From a bacterium (GTDB lineage: Bacteria > Patescibacteriota > Minisyncoccia > Phycocordibacterales > Phycocordibacteraceae): DNA of 41,561 bases. The DNA is taken from the NCBI GenBank assembly GCA_021794425.1, contig JAJYQV010000027.1, positions 1-41,561 on the forward strand. The letters run 5' to 3'. The notes below the pieces were generated by a model. That model did not search any database and was not told the DNA's origin. It was given only the letters and a program-made list of their open reading frames with translations. Of this stretch, positions 40,950 to 41,561 are shown piece after piece. The stretch's first letter is position 1; each line of letters starts with the position of its first letter. Position numbers and translations under genes: made by a program.

Positions 40950-40983
40950 TCTGGGTGCTCAGACGCTTTGCTCAGCACTCAGA
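40950..40983 (+). promoter_or_regulatory. Hairpin immediately 3' of the VR (possible DGR target-recognition cruciform)
   Basis: TCTGGGTGCT / AGCACTCAGA, 10-bp stem with one G.T, 6 nt after the end of VR identity. Confidence 0.65.
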
Positions 40984-40997
40984 CCCTCGGACCTTTC

Positions 40998-41026
40998 GCC
41001 CCGCGTGTCTTCACGCGGGGCTTTTG
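40998..41026 (+). terminator. Rho-independent terminator of the target gene
   Basis: GCCCCGCGTG-TCTT-CACGCGGGGC followed by TTTTGC. Confidence 0.85.
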
Positions 41027-41034
41027 CATGTAAA

Positions 41035-41561
41035 ATGGGAAGCGGGAGTAGGCGAGTACGAGGGAGATTACGGTTTCCTTCTGCCGAATCCAGTATCCAT
41101 GCGTCCAGAGTCTTGCAGGTTACGGCTTGCACGAGCGTGTCGCATGCAGAACCTTCGAAAAACGAAGACACTTGGTGCAAGGTGTCCTGGCATTATGATG
41201 CCGAATACGATTCAAGCCGGAGAGTACTCGATGGCTGGTGGCGTGGATGGCACTTTGCACATATCGTCCGGAACCGTGATGGCAACCTGAACGTGCCGTA
41301 CCTCGTTGAGAACGACGGCAAGGTCGTGTTGAACTGGAACTGGCTCGACAACGACTGGAATGGCGATAATCCGGCGCTCCGCTTCGCAACTCTCTTCGTC
41401 CCAAACCCTGCTAACGCGTGGTTTGGTTTTGTCGCGCAAGCTGACCGTACCAGCCGCCAAGTTGTCGTCCGGTGTCCTCAACCACCTCTGAGATTGCCGC
41501 GTACTTTTTTGTGTCAAGTGCGCGTGTTTCCCAAGCGACCATCAAAAGGACCCGGAGGGTA
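41035..41561 (+). other. Open frame without stop running off the window and containing the TR in the VR reading frame
   Basis: ATG at 41035; no in-frame stop seen to 41561 by manual translation; includes DGWWRGWHFAHIVRNRDGNLNVPYLVENDGKVVLNWNWLDNDWNGDNPALRFAT. May be non-coding TR context. Confidence 0.35.
41265..41389 (+). repeat. DGR template repeat (TR)
   Basis: Adenine-rich AAC/AAT codon positions relative to the VR; followed by hairpin CCAAACC(41401-41407)/GGTTTGG(41420-41426). Confidence 0.92.

Noticed and set aside
41120-41517. Minus-strand ORFs overlapping the TR as coding genes
   Set aside because: They are antisense to the TR/VR-type sequence and have no supporting signals.

Overview
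The window looks like a Patescibacteria/CPR (Parcubacteria-like) chromosome segment; this is inferred from gene content, tails and style, with no search run. It carries housekeeping genes: dnaE, rnhB, rpmF, nusB-Nudix, rnc, smc, rnr, rpsP-khpA-trmD, rpoB-rpoC, dnaG, rpoD and hisS. It also carries a RelE/RHH toxin-antitoxin pair, a six-gene membrane complex related to group 4 hydrogenases/complex I that lacks the metal-ligand cysteines, a UvrD-like helicase-nuclease, and two RAYT/Y1-type transposases bracketed by odd-length palindromes. The strongest discovery is at the right end: part of a diversity-generating retroelement (DGR). A variable repeat (VR, 40819-40943) forms the 3' end of a target gene. 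A template repeat (TR) lies at 41265-41389. They align without gaps over 125 bp with 14 mismatches, 13 of them at TR adenines. A hairpin follows the VR. The reverse transcriptase is not in the window and would be expected beyond 41561 or elsewhere. Other findings: palindromic/repeat insertions kept in frame inside dnaE, rnhB and the helicase gene; a transposase sitting exactly between a duplicated rnr tail and a duplicated smc tail; a hinge-less mini-SMC; and a NusB-Nudix fusion.
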